In this document: positions 35,849 through 45,510 of the stretch, one piece after another
How positions within the stretch are numbered: the stretch's first letter is position 1
How the letters are laid out: every line of letters begins with the position of its first letter
Assembly (NCBI RefSeq): GCF_030315745.1
Contig: NZ_JASXSH010000015.1
Location: forward strand, 58,376-122,375
DNA: 64,000 nt
From: Gordonia heveisoli
GTDB lineage: Bacteria; Actinomycetota; Actinomycetes; Mycobacteriales; Mycobacteriaceae
Direction: 5' to 3'
Notes under the pieces: model-generated
The model's database searches: none
Told to the model about the DNA's origin: nothing
The model's input: the letters and a program-made list of their open reading frames with translations, nothing else
Position numbers and translations under genes: made by a program

Positions 35849-36717
35849 GTACCGCGGCGGCAGCGGGTGTGCCGGAGACGGCTGCGGAGGTCCGCGAACG
35901 TCGGTGGCTCGCAACGACGGCGGCCGACGTTCCCGCCGAGGGGTCGGTGCGTGCCTGGTGGGCACAGACCCGGCCGTTGACCGGCCGGCAGGTCCTGGTC
36001 TTCGTGCGCGACGTACCGACGCTGCTGCAGTCGCTGATCTTCCCCGCGCTGAGCATGCTGATGTTCAAGGTCGTCCTCGGCGATGCGATCGGTTCGGCGA
36101 CCGGGCAGAACAGTGCTTATGGCACGGTTCCGCTGGTCATCCTGGTCGGTGCGATGTTCGGTTCGATCGCGTCGGCGATGCGGCTCAACCTGGAGCGCTC
36201 CACAGGTTTGCTGGCACGTCTGTATGTGCTGCCGATCAATCGGGCGGCCGATCTGAGTTCGCGCGTGTTCTCGGAGCTGACCCGCATCCTGATGACGACC
36301 GTCGTACTGCTGGCGGTCGGTCATCTGATCGGTTTCCGGTTCACGCAGGGAGTAGGGCCGGCGATCGGGTTGGTCCTGGTGGCGCTCGCCTACGGGGCGG
36401 CATTCTCCACGCTCACCCTGGCTCTGGCGGTCAATGCGAAGCCGGGCGCGCCGCTGGTGCCGTATCTCGGACTGGTCTCCAGTGTGCTGATGTTCTTCAA
36501 CTCGGGGTTCTCGCCGGTGAGCGCGTATCCGACCTGGCTGCAGCCGATCGTGGAGAACCAGCCGATGACTCCGGCGATCGAGGCGATGCGCGCGCTGGCC
36601 GCGGGGGGCCCGCTGACCGAGAGTCTCGTCAAGGTGACGATCTGGACGGTCCTGATTCTCGGGCTTTCGATTTACCCGGCATTGCGCGGTTACCGCAAGG
36701 CGGCGCGAGAAAGGTGA
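35845..36717 (+). CDS. DrrC-type ABC-2 permease
   Basis: A 290-residue ABC-2 membrane protein, homologous to the previous gene and joined to it by an ATGA overlap. It contains WWAQTRPLTGRQVLVFVRDVPTLLQSL, a central LARLYVLPINRAADLSSRV, and the ABC-2 hallmark NSGFSPVSAYPTWLQPIVENQPMTP. Six hydrophobic helices are visible. In mycobacteria DrrA, DrrB and DrrC export phthiocerol dimycocerosate; here the NRPS genes 330 bp downstream suggest the peptide as cargo. Confidence 0.9.
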   Translation: MSTAAAAGVPETAAEVRERRWLATTAADVPAEGSVRAWWAQTRPLTGRQVLVFVRDVPTLLQSLIFPALSMLMFKVVLGDAIGSATGQNSAYGTVPLVILVGAMFGSIASAMRLNLERSTGLLARLYVLPINRAADLSSRVFSELTRILMTTVVLLAVGHLIGFRFTQGVGPAIGLVLVALAYGAAFSTLTLALAVNAKPGAPLVPYLGLVSSVLMFFNSGFSPVSAYPTWLQPIVENQPMTPAIEAMRALAAGGPLTESLVKVTIWTVLILGLSIYPALRGYRKAARER

Positions 36718-36786
36718 CGGAATTGAAATCCAGCACGTCAGTCCAGAATTTCACTGCGCCTAATGAGATGTGCGATCTGAAATTAT

Positions 36787-36809
36787 TGACACATTTCGAC
36801 GATATGTCA
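36787..36809. promoter_or_regulatory. Inverted repeat upstream of the NRPS genes
   Basis: TGACACAT (36787-36794) and ATATGTCA (36802-36809) pair with one mismatch around a 7-bp spacer. TTGACA (36786-36791) inside it is a perfect -35 hexamer, so a regulator bound here could block or position RNA polymerase. No good -10 stands 16-18 bp downstream. Confidence 0.4.
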
Positions 36810-36925
36810 GTTCTACTCGCGAGTAACCGATCGTACCTGGTCAGGCGTGGTCAACCGACACCCCTGCGGCATGGCGTAACGGTGCGTCGGGTATCCACGA
36901 TGTCAGAGTGGAGTCGATCGGTGAG

Positions 36926-36931
36926 TAGGCT
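36926..36931 (+). promoter_or_regulatory. Possible -10 box upstream of the NRPS leader
   Basis: TAGGCT fits the actinobacterial TANNNT -10. The matching -35 is poor. Transcription would start near 36938, 27 bp before the small upstream ORF. Confidence 0.25.
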
Positions 36932-36964
36932 GGCGAGCCTGCCTTTCTGTCGGACGGAGGATTC

Positions 36965-37027
36965 ATGTCGGCGGGCGACAACGGCGAGAATGGTCATATG
37001 AATGGTTTTTCGTTGTTGGTGCCGTGA
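36965..37027 (+). CDS. Small upstream ORF, 20 codons, before the NRPS gene
   Basis: ATG at 36965 with GGAGG (36956-36960) 4 bp upstream, ending TGA at 37027. It encodes MSAGDNGENGHMNGFSLLVP. It stops 46 bp before the NRPS start, in the leader. The size and strong ribosome site suggest a leader peptide that could couple translation to expression of the NRPS operon; there is no run of a single amino acid typical of attenuation. The rest of 36718-37073 holds the inverted repeat and no other gene. Confidence 0.4.
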   Translation: MSAGDNGENGHMNGFSLLVP

Positions 37028-37073
37028 GGTCTAATCGGTACACGCCGGTCGATTGAGGAAGTGGTCAGAAACT

Positions 37074-40000
37074 GTGGCAGTAGCCGAGTTCCGTGCGGAG
37101 ACGCCGGGTGAGCCGGGTGAGTCCCCTGAGGTCTTGCCGCTCACCTCGGCGCAGCGCGGCATGTGGTTTGCCGAGCGGCTGTCCGGCGACTACTCGGTCA
37201 ACATCGCGCAGTACGTGGACATTCGACATGAACCGGATGGGCTCGATCTCGCACTGCTCGAGCGTTGCTGTGTCGAGGTGGGCAAGCTGGTCGAGTCGCC
37301 GTTCGTGCGTCTGGATGAGCGTGACGGCGTGCCGGTTCAATACGTCGACCTCGACTTCGACCAAAATGTAGATTTCCTGGACTTTCGTGCCGAAGCCGAT
37401 CCGGTGGTGGCCGCGATGGCCTGGATGCAGGCGGAGTACCGGCGGCCGGTGGATCTGCTGAACGACCAGTTCATCGTCATCGCATTTCTGCGCATCGCCG
37501 ACGATCGGACGTTCTGGTACAACCGTGCGCACCACATCATCATCGACGGGTACGCAGCGCTGTCGATCATGCGGCGCACCGTCGATCGATACAACGCGCT
37601 GCGACAGGGTGAGACGCCGCTGGACAAGGCCCCCGCGTCGATGGCCGAGATCATCGCCTACGAGGACGACTATCAGACGAGCAGCCGCCGCGCCGCCGAC
37701 CGCGAGCACTGGTTGCAGCGGGTATCGGATCTGCCCGAGCGTGTCACGCTGTCGAATTCGGCCGCCGCCGCCCCGCTGTCCTTCGACAACGTGGTCGTCG
37801 GCGATGAACTGCCGTCGCGATTGCAGCGCCGCCTCGAAGATCTCGCCGCCGAACTCAACAGCTCGGTGGCCGTCGTGTTGACCGCCACCTTCGGCGCGTT
37901 CCTGTCCCGGATGACCGGCTCCGACGACATCGTGATGAGCCTTCCGGTCACCGGCCGGGCCACGGCGAAGATCAAGGCCGCGGGCGGGATGGTGTCGAAT
38001 GTGCTCCCGATCCGGCTGCGTGAGGTGTCGACGCAGACCGCGCGCGATCTGATCCGCGCCGCCCAGCTCGAACTGACCGGAGCGCTGCGGCATCAGCGGT
38101 ACCGCTCCGACGACATTCGTCGCGACGCCGGCCTCGACGCCGGTTCGTTCTCCTTCGGCCCGACGATCAACATGGTCTTCTTCGACGATCAGGTGGCGAT
38201 CGCGGACACCACCATGGAGTACCGGATCCTGACCTCCGGGATCCTCGAAGATCTCCTGATCAATCTGTATCAGTCGAGCCCCGGCGCGCCGCTGGTCGTC
38301 GACCTGCACGGCAACCCGAACTTGTACACGTCGGCCCAGATGGCCTCCCATCACCGCCATTTCCTGGCGTTCCTGGGACGTTTCGTCGCCGACGTCGATG
38401 CTCGTATCGCCGACTACGAGCTGATCCTCCCCGGCGAGGGCACAGCACTGGTGCGTGACGGCCGGGGCGAACGTCAGGATTGGCCGCTGACCGGCCGGCA
38501 TCTGCTCGACGACTTCGTCGGCCAGGCGCGGCGCAACCCGACCGCGGTGGCCATCCGGACCGATGCGCGGTCGTGGACCTACGGCGAGCTCGACCGGCTC
38601 CGTAATCAGCTGGCGCATCAGCTGGTCGCCGATGGTGTCGCGGCCGGCGACCGTGTGGTGGTGGCCCTCGAACGCGGTTTCGCACAGGTGTGCGCGATCT
38701 ACGCGGTACTCGGCGCCGGTGCCGCCCATGTCCCGCTCGATCCTGCGCAGCCCGATGAGCGTCGATGGCACATTCTCGACAGCGCGCGCCCGGCGCTGGT
38801 CATCGACGACGACTATCTGGCGGGTATCGGATTCGACGAGGCGACAGGTGTCGCCGGGCGGTCCGACGAACCGGTCGAGGGTTTGCCGACAGCCGATCTC
38901 GCGGCGTACGTCATCTTCACCTCGGGCTCCACCGGCAAACCGAAGGGTGTGGAGGTTGCGACCGCCGCGGTCATCAACCGGCTGGCCTGGATGCAGCGCA
39001 ATTATCCGCTGCGGCAGACGGATTCGGTGCTGTACAAGACGCCGTTCACCTTCGATGTGTCGGTGTGGGAGTTGCTGTGGCCGTTGCAGATCGGCGCGAC
39101 GATGGTCATCGCCCGGCCGGGCGGGCATCGGGATCCGGACTATCTGGCCCACGTGATCGACGATGCTGCGGTCAGTGTCGCGCACTTCGTACCCTCGATG
39201 CTGCACACCTACGTCGACGTCGTGCAGGCCGCGCGCGGTCCGCGGGTCTTCGGGGACTCCGTCCGGCTGCTCTTCACCTCCGGTGAGGCTCTCGGCAGGC
39301 AGCTGGCCGATCGCGTACTCGAGACGTCGTCGACTCAGCTGGTCAATCTGTATGGCCCGACCGAGGCCGCGGTGGACATCACCGAACATGTCGTCGACCG
39401 TCGCGAGACCGCGGTGCCGATCGGCCGTCCGGTCGCGAACTCCGATGTCTACGTCCTTGATTCGGCGCTGCGGCCGGTTCCTAGGGGTGTTGCCGGGGAA
39501 CTGTATCTCGCGGGCTGCCAGCTCGCCGTCGGCTATGTCGGCCGCGCGGACCTGACCGCGGCCCGGTTCGTCGCCGACCCGTTCGTCGGTCGGACGCCGC
39601 GACGTATGTACCGGACCGGTGACCTGGTCCGCTGGAATGAATCCGCCGAACTCGAGTACCTCGGCCGGTCCGATTTCCAGGTGAAGATCCGTGGCCAGCG
39701 CATCGAACTGGGCGAGATCGAGTCGGTGCTGGCCGAGATGCCGGGAGTCGAGGGGGCGGTCGTCGTCGCCCGCACCGATCTGTCGACTGCGCCGATGCTC
39801 GTCGCGTATCTGACGGTCGGGGCGACGGGTGCCGGACGCGCCGACGCCATCGACTGGTGCCGACGCAGGCTGCCCTCGCATATGGTCCCGGCGGCCGTGG
39901 TGATCCTCGATCAGTTCCCCGTCAACAACTCGGGCAAGCTCGATCGTGTGGCGCTCCCGACGCCGGTGGTCACCCGGAATGAGGAGACCCCTTACCTCGC

Positions 40001-43000
40001 GCCGGCATCGCCGGTCGAGGTCGAGGTCGTCGCGCTGGTCGAAGAGCTGCTCGGTATCGAGCGGATCGGATTGCGCGACAACATCTTCGCGCTCGGTGCT
40101 GATTCGCTGGTAGCTGCCCGGCTGGTCTCGAGGCTGCGCAGCGCAGTGGGCCTGGAGGTCGGTCTCAGCGATGTCTTCGAGAGTCACGACATTGCGGGAC
40201 TGATCGCGAGTGCGCGACAGCTCGATGATGCGGCGCAACTACCGCCCCTCGCACCGGTGGTCCGTCCGGATCGGATTCCGCTGTCGTATCCGCAGAACCG
40301 GCTGTGGTTCATCAACCGGCTCGACCCGGCCAGCGGTGCCTACAACATCCCCGGCGCGGTCGCATTGCGAGCCGAGGTGAATGTGGAGGCGTTGCGGGCG
40401 GCGGTAGCCGACGTCATCGCGCGGCATGAGCCGTTGCGCACCACCTTCCCCGATCTCGATGGGGAGACCGAGCAGCATATCCACAGCGTCGGCGAGGCCG
40501 CCGACGCGGGCCTCTTCGAGGTCGTCGACACCGCACCCGATCGGGTCCACGCACTGATCGCCGAGATCTCCGCCGTCGGATTCGATCTGGCCACCCAGTA
40601 TCCGGTGCGTGTTCGGTTGCTGCGGTCGGTCAGTGTCGACGGCGCCCCCGCGCATGTCTTGGTGCTGGTCATGCACCACATCGTCGGTGACGGCGCCTCG
40701 CTCGGCCCGCTCATCACCGATGTACTGACCGCATACGCCGCCCGAGTACATGGCACCGAACCCGCCTGGACTCCGCTGCCGGTGCAGTACGCCGACTACA
40801 CGATGTGGCAGCGCGTGCGGTTGGGTACCGACTCCGACCCCGAATCGCTCGGTAGCCGCCAGCTCGCCTTCTGGCGCAGCGAGTTGGCGGGTATGCCGGA
40901 GTTGGTCGGGCTGCCCAACGACCGGCCGCGACCGACGGTGGCGACCGGATCCGGCGGCCACGTCGACATCTGGGCCGACGCGGAATTGGTTGCCCGGCTG
41001 CGGGCTGTCGCCGCGGAATCGGGTGTCACGATGTTCGCGATTCTGCATGCGTCGCTGGCGATTCTGCTGTCGCGTCTGTCGGGGAGTGGTGACATCGCGA
41101 TCGGGACCGCGGTCGCCGGGCGCGACGAACCGGAACTGACCGACCTCATCGGCATGTTCGTCAATACAGTGGTGTTGCGCACCCGGGTCCGCCCCGATGA
41201 GACGGTCGCCGACCTCCTGGGGGCGGTGCATCACACCCGTGCCCAGGCGCTCAGCAACGCCGACATCCCGTTCGAGCAGGTCGTCACCGCCGTCGGTGCG
41301 CGGCGTTCACTGGCGCATTCGCCGCTCTTCCAGGTGGAACTGGTGTTGCAGCACGACAACGTGTTACAGCTTCTTGGGGAGGGTTCTGAACTCGAATTCA
41401 TCGACGCCCGAACGCCATTCGCCAAGTATGACCTCTCGGTGAGCGCGATCGAGTACGGCGACGCGGGGCCGTACTCGGACAAGATGTCGATCTCGTTGAG
41501 CTATGCCACCGACCTGTTCGATCGTGGGTCCGTCGAGCGCCTTGCCGGATATTTCCACGAGATCCTGGACATGGTGTCCCAGCTGACCGGACGCACCGGC
41601 GAAGTCCTCGTCGACGACATGTTCGGTTTCCACGCCGCCGAGGTGGATACCGTCGCCGACTGGTCCGCGGGTCCTGCGGTCGCCGTCGACGCCCGGCTGT
41701 TGGGTGATCTCGTCGATCTCGATGCCCAGGTCCCGAACGATGTCGCGCTGGTCTTCGCCGACGAGACGCTGACCTATGCCGACTTTGCGGCGAAGGTGAA
41801 CGCTCTTGCCCGCGAACTGATCTCGATGGGTGTCGGGCCGGAGGTCGCGGTCGGCGTCTGCCAGTCGCGGTCGCTGGAGATGCTGATCGCCATCCATGCG
41901 GTCATCGTCGCGGGTGGCCAGTATGTGCCGATCGACGTCGACACCCCGCTCGACCGTGCTCGGTACATGGTCGACACCGCGGCGGTGTCGGTGGTGCTGG
42001 TCGGTCCGGTCGGTCCCGCGCCGGTGATCCTCGAGCTCGGTGATCGCGTGCGGAGCGTGTCGGTGGACCGGCACAGGTTCTCCACCCGCGCCACCGGTCC
42101 GGTCGCCGACGCCGAACGGCGTACGGCGCTACGGCCCGCTCACCCCGCCTACACCTTGTTCACCTCGGGGTCGACGGGACGCCCCAAGGCGGTGACGATC
42201 TCCCATGCCGCGATCGTGAACCGGCTCGCCTGGATGCAGGATGCCCATGACCTGACCGCCCAGGACGTGGTGCTGCAGAAGACCCCGATCACCTTCGACG
42301 TCTCGGTGTGGGAGTTGTTCTGGCCGTTCATGGTCGGTGCCCGCCTGGTCGTCGCGGAACCCGGCAGGCACGGCGAGCCGGATTACCTCGGCGGTGTCAT
42401 CGACCGGCATGCGGTGACCACGGTCCACTTCGTTCCGTCGATGTTGTCGGCATTTCTCGACGTGCTCGGACCGGGACGGCTGGCGGAGCTGACGTCGCTT
42501 CGCCGGATGTTCACCTCGGGTGAGGCGCTGGCCCCGGCTACCGCGCAGGCGACGGTCGCGGCCATGCCTGCCACCGCGCTGCACAATCTCTACGGCCCCA
42601 CTGAAGCCGCGGTCGACGTCACCGATCATCAGGTGGTGGCCGGCGACGCCCTGGTGCCGATCGGCCGGCCGATCTGGAACACCGGGACCTACGTGCTGGA
42701 TGCGCGACTGCGTCCGGTCCCGGTCGGAGTTCCCGGCGAGCTGTATCTCGGTGGTGTGCAACTGGCGCGCGGCTATGCCGCCCGGGGCCCGCTGACCGCC
42801 GAGCGGTTCGTGGCCAGTCCGTTCGGTGCGGCGGGCGGGCGCCTGTACCGTACCGGCGACCTGGTGCGGTGGACTCGGCACGGCGAGCTGGAGTACCTCG
42901 GCCGCAACGACTTCCAGGTGAAGTTGCGCGGACAGCGGCTGGAGCTCGGCGAGATCGAATCGGTCATCGCGTCGGCACCCGGCGTGGTCCACGTCGCCGC

Positions 43001-45149
43001 CACGGTGGCCTCCCTCGCCGGTGGGGAACAGGTGGTGGCCTACGTGGCGCCCGAGACCGTGATCCTCGACGAGGTGAAAGCCGTTGTCGCCGAACGACTG
43101 CCCGAGTATATGCGGCCGACGGTGTGGATGCTCCTGGAGCGGATGCCGCTGAACTCCGCAGGCAAGGTCGACCGCACGTCGCTGCCGCGCCCGCAGGTGG
43201 CCGAAGCCGAATATGTCGCACCCCGCTCGGAGACCGAACGTGTCGTCGCCGCCGTCTTCGCCGGCGTTCTCGGAGCGGAGCGGGTCAGTGTCCTGGACTC
43301 GTTCTTCGATCTGGGTGGCAATTCACTCAGCGCGACCAAGGTCGCGGCCCGGCTGTCGGCGGAACTCGACCGGGAGATCCCGGTGACGGCGATCTTCGAC
43401 GCTCCGACGGTGCAGGCGATGGCCGAGTTGGCGGGTGCACTGGACGTGTCCAATCGTCGGCCCCCGCTGCGGGTGGCCGACGAACGCGACCGGGCGCCGC
43501 TGTCCTCCGTGCAGCGCGGAATGTGGCTGATCAACCGGGCCGATCCGGACTCGTCGGCCTACAACGTCGCGATGGCGATGCGACTGTCCGGCCGGGTGAA
43601 TCGGGTGGCACTGGGGCGCGCGATCGATGACATCGTCGAGCGTCACGAATCGTTGCGCACGCGCTATCCGATGCTCGGTGGTGAACCCAGCCAGGTCGTC
43701 CTCGACGCGGCGCAGGCGCTGGAGCTGATCGAGCGGCGCATCATCGACGTCGGCGGCGGTGGTGCGGATATCGAGGCGACCATCGCCGACATCACCGGCC
43801 GCGGATTCGATGTGACCGCGCAGCCACCGCTGCGCGTCGCGCTGCTCGCGCTGGCGCCCGATGACCACATCCTCGTACTGGTGGTTCACCACATCGCCGC
43901 AGACGGTGCATCGATGTCGCCGTTGGCCGCCGACATGATCGCCGCCTACACCGCTCGCGCCGGTGGGCAGACACCCGACTGGGCACCGCTGCCCATCCAG
44001 TACCTCGACTTCTCGGTCTGGCAGCATCAGTGGCTCGCCGACGAGGGTGAGTCGTCCAGGCAGCTCGACTACTGGACAGACCGTCTCGCCGGTGCACCGG
44101 CCCGTCTTGAACTTCCTGCCGACCGGCCGCGGCCGCGGACCCCGAGTTTTGCCGGCGACGAGGTCACCTTCGAGATCGAACCGGAGCTCATCAGTCGCCT
44201 GGAGGGCGTTGCCCGGCAGAACAATGCGACGTTGTTCATGGTCATGCACGCAGCCTTCGCGATTCTGTTGAGCCGGTTGAGTTCTACCCGCGACATCGTC
44301 ATCGGCACTCCCTTCGCCGGGCGGGGCCAGCCCGAACTCGACGGCGTGGTCGGCATGTTCGTCAACACGCTCGCATTGCGGACCCGGCTCCATGACGAGG
44401 AGAAGTTCGCCGAACTGTTGGAGCGGCTGCGCGACGACGATCTGGCCGACATGGCGAATGCAGATGTCGCCTTCGACACGATCGCCGCGTCGGTGGTCTC
44501 GACGCAGCCGGTCAGCTACAACCCCGTCTTCCAGGTCATGTTCGCCTTCCAGAACTTCGACTTCCCATCGCTGGAACTCGCGGATCTGACGATCACCCCG
44601 GTTTCCGAACAACTCACGGCGGCCAAGGTCGATCTCCAGCTCACGCTGTTTCCGACCGCACCCGACCCCTCACCCAGAAACGAGGCGGACCCGATGAAGG
44701 GTCAATTGATCTTTGCCACCGATCTGTTTACCCGACGCACCGTCGAACTGTATGGCGAGCGTTATGTGCGGGTGTTGGAAGAGGTTTCGGAGAACCCGCA
44801 GGTGCTGGTCGGCGACATCTCGATCATCACCTCGGAGGAGGACGGTGCCCTCGCCGATGCCGATGCCGACGCACTGATGTCGCTGCCTGACCTGGTCGCG
44901 ATGGCCGCACGATCCGAACCAGAGGCCACCGCCGTGAGCCGCGGTGGTGCACAGGTCACCTTCGGTGCGGTGTGGTCGATCACCGAGGCGATGGCGGCGG
45001 CACTGCCGGATCTGGATTCCGCGTTGACCACGGCCCTGATGAGTTTGATTCCGGAGGTGTCGGGCGCACCGCCGGAAGCGTTCGGTGAAGTCCTCCAGGT
45101 GTTACGGGACAACGCCCACGCGATAGCTACTTCCGGCGCGAAGGCATGA
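37074..45149 (+). CDS. Non-ribosomal peptide synthetase 1: C-A(Ser)-T-C-A(Ser)-T-C
   Basis: A 2691-residue NRPS from GTG 37074 (GAGGAAG upstream; a TTG at 37053 is also in frame). Order: C1 (nt 37134-38440, HHIIIDG), A1 (38485-39960), T1 (LGADSL), C2 (40271-41640, HHIVGDG), A2 (41650-43190), T2 (LGGNSL), C3 (43490-44810, HHIAADG), then a short A-like fragment to the end. Both A domains give the pocket D-V-W-H-F-S-L-V-D, the EntF serine code. C1 resembles EntF/DhbF condensation domains that accept an aryl or acyl starter, so the chain probably begins acyl- or aryl-Ser-Ser. C3 must pass the chain to A3-T3 on the second protein. No TE is present. Confidence 0.95.
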   Translation: MAVAEFRAETPGEPGESPEVLPLTSAQRGMWFAERLSGDYSVNIAQYVDIRHEPDGLDLALLERCCVEVGKLVESPFVRLDERDGVPVQYVDLDFDQNVDFLDFRAEADPVVAAMAWMQAEYRRPVDLLNDQFIVIAFLRIADDRTFWYNRAHHIIIDGYAALSIMRRTVDRYNALRQGETPLDKAPASMAEIIAYEDDYQTSSRRAADREHWLQRVSDLPERVTLSNSAAAAPLSFDNVVVGDELPSRLQRRLEDLAAELNSSVAVVLTATFGAFLSRMTGSDDIVMSLPVTGRATAKIKAAGGMVSNVLPIRLREVSTQTARDLIRAAQLELTGALRHQRYRSDDIRRDAGLDAGSFSFGPTINMVFFDDQVAIADTTMEYRILTSGILEDLLINLYQSSPGAPLVVDLHGNPNLYTSAQMASHHRHFLAFLGRFVADVDARIADYELILPGEGTALVRDGRGERQDWPLTGRHLLDDFVGQARRNPTAVAIRTDARSWTYGELDRLRNQLAHQLVADGVAAGDRVVVALERGFAQVCAIYAVLGAGAAHVPLDPAQPDERRWHILDSARPALVIDDDYLAGIGFDEATGVAGRSDEPVEGLPTADLAAYVIFTSGSTGKPKGVEVATAAVINRLAWMQRNYPLRQTDSVLYKTPFTFDVSVWELLWPLQIGATMVIARPGGHRDPDYLAHVIDDAAVSVAHFVPSMLHTYVDVVQAARGPRVFGDSVRLLFTSGEALGRQLADRVLETSSTQLVNLYGPTEAAVDITEHVVDRRETAVPIGRPVANSDVYVLDSALRPVPRGVAGELYLAGCQLAVGYVGRADLTAARFVADPFVGRTPRRMYRTGDLVRWNESAELEYLGRSDFQVKIRGQRIELGEIESVLAEMPGVEGAVVVARTDLSTAPMLVAYLTVGATGAGRADAIDWCRRRLPSHMVPAAVVILDQFPVNNSGKLDRVALPTPVVTRNEETPYLAPASPVEVEVVALVEELLGIERIGLRDNIFALGADSLVAARLVSRLRSAVGLEVGLSDVFESHDIAGLIASARQLDDAAQLPPLAPVVRPDRIPLSYPQNRLWFINRLDPASGAYNIPGAVALRAEVNVEALRAAVADVIARHEPLRTTFPDLDGETEQHIHSVGEAADAGLFEVVDTAPDRVHALIAEISAVGFDLATQYPVRVRLLRSVSVDGAPAHVLVLVMHHIVGDGASLGPLITDVLTAYAARVHGTEPAWTPLPVQYADYTMWQRVRLGTDSDPESLGSRQLAFWRSELAGMPELVGLPNDRPRPTVATGSGGHVDIWADAELVARLRAVAAESGVTMFAILHASLAILLSRLSGSGDIAIGTAVAGRDEPELTDLIGMFVNTVVLRTRVRPDETVADLLGAVHHTRAQALSNADIPFEQVVTAVGARRSLAHSPLFQVELVLQHDNVLQLLGEGSELEFIDARTPFAKYDLSVSAIEYGDAGPYSDKMSISLSYATDLFDRGSVERLAGYFHEILDMVSQLTGRTGEVLVDDMFGFHAAEVDTVADWSAGPAVAVDARLLGDLVDLDAQVPNDVALVFADETLTYADFAAKVNALARELISMGVGPEVAVGVCQSRSLEMLIAIHAVIVAGGQYVPIDVDTPLDRARYMVDTAAVSVVLVGPVGPAPVILELGDRVRSVSVDRHRFSTRATGPVADAERRTALRPAHPAYTLFTSGSTGRPKAVTISHAAIVNRLAWMQDAHDLTAQDVVLQKTPITFDVSVWELFWPFMVGARLVVAEPGRHGEPDYLGGVIDRHAVTTVHFVPSMLSAFLDVLGPGRLAELTSLRRMFTSGEALAPATAQATVAAMPATALHNLYGPTEAAVDVTDHQVVAGDALVPIGRPIWNTGTYVLDARLRPVPVGVPGELYLGGVQLARGYAARGPLTAERFVASPFGAAGGRLYRTGDLVRWTRHGELEYLGRNDFQVKLRGQRLELGEIESVIASAPGVVHVAATVASLAGGEQVVAYVAPETVILDEVKAVVAERLPEYMRPTVWMLLERMPLNSAGKVDRTSLPRPQVAEAEYVAPRSETERVVAAVFAGVLGAERVSVLDSFFDLGGNSLSATKVAARLSAELDREIPVTAIFDAPTVQAMAELAGALDVSNRRPPLRVADERDRAPLSSVQRGMWLINRADPDSSAYNVAMAMRLSGRVNRVALGRAIDDIVERHESLRTRYPMLGGEPSQVVLDAAQALELIERRIIDVGGGGADIEATIADITGRGFDVTAQPPLRVALLALAPDDHILVLVVHHIAADGASMSPLAADMIAAYTARAGGQTPDWAPLPIQYLDFSVWQHQWLADEGESSRQLDYWTDRLAGAPARLELPADRPRPRTPSFAGDEVTFEIEPELISRLEGVARQNNATLFMVMHAAFAILLSRLSSTRDIVIGTPFAGRGQPELDGVVGMFVNTLALRTRLHDEEKFAELLERLRDDDLADMANADVAFDTIAASVVSTQPVSYNPVFQVMFAFQNFDFPSLELADLTITPVSEQLTAAKVDLQLTLFPTAPDPSPRNEADPMKGQLIFATDLFTRRTVELYGERYVRVLEEVSENPQVLVGDISIITSEEDGALADADADALMSLPDLVAMAARSEPEATAVSRGGAQVTFGAVWSITEAMAAALPDLDSALTTALMSLIPEVSGAPPEAFGEVLQVLRDNAHAIATSGAKA
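37134..40230 (+). other. NRPS module 1: C1-A(Ser)-T
   Basis: C1 has [16 protein letters not shown]1 has [28 protein letters not shown] and [11 protein letters not shown], giving pocket residues D V W H F S L V D. The carrier Ser is in GADSL at about 40104. As the first module with a complete C domain, it likely joins an incoming acyl or aryl group to serine. Confidence 0.8.
40271..43440 (+). other. NRPS module 2: C-A(Ser)-T
   Basis: HHIVGDG in C2; A2 has [26 protein letters not shown] and [11 protein letters not shown], again D V W H F S L V D for serine. Carrier motif [11 protein letters not shown]. Confidence 0.8.
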
Positions 45150-45510
45150 CGAGAGAAGGAAACGAAACCAACGTGACAGACGTCGATCCACGATCCGCTG
45201 ATATCTCGCGTACCTGGGGTTCTCGTCCTCCGACCGTTGATCTCATCGCCTTCGCCGCCTCAGTGGCACCCGATCGCATCGCCGTGGACACCACGGCGGG
45301 CGGCGTGTCCTTCGGTCGGCTGCACACCCAGGTCTCGGTAACGGCGAATGTGCTGGCAGCCCAGGGCATCGACACCGAGGCGGCAGTCGGCGCCAGCATC
45401 ACCGGTCTCCTGTCGACGGCTGGTCGAGCACCGACCGAGATCGCCGAACTGACCGGCGCCGCGATCGCCACCATCCGGACGCGCGCGCTGGACGTCGTGG
45501 GTTCGTCAGA
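44870..45510 (+). other. NRPS1/NRPS2 junction: paired degenerate A-domain fragments
   Basis: The last ~90 residues of NRPS1 ([27 protein letters not shown], then [16 protein letters not shown]) and residues ~32-118 of NRPS2 ([26 protein letters not shown], then [14 protein letters not shown]) share the start of an adenylation domain and then diverge into a common Ala/Leu-rich, APPE/APTE-containing piece. Neither carries A3-A10 core motifs. A complete A domain follows in NRPS2. The matched pair could act as docking ends. Confidence 0.55.

Noticed and set aside
36918..36938. Possible iron box (IdeR/DtxR site) around TAGGCT
   Set aside because: Only the TAGGCT core agrees with the TTAGGTTAGGCTAACCTAA consensus; the flanks do not. 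Iron control of the NRPS is not supported by this site.
36965..37027. MbtH-like protein for the NRPS
   Set aside because: MbtH proteins are about 65-75 aa with conserved Trp and NxE/Pro motifs; the 20-codon ORF has none. No MbtH gene was found in the window.
37065..40238. 1057-codon open frame on the minus strand opposite NRPS1, with similar long ones opposite modules 2-8
   Set aside because: It is the mirror frame of a GC-rich coding region. The protein is Arg/His/Gly/Asp-rich without any family motif, while the plus strand has continuous NRPS domains.
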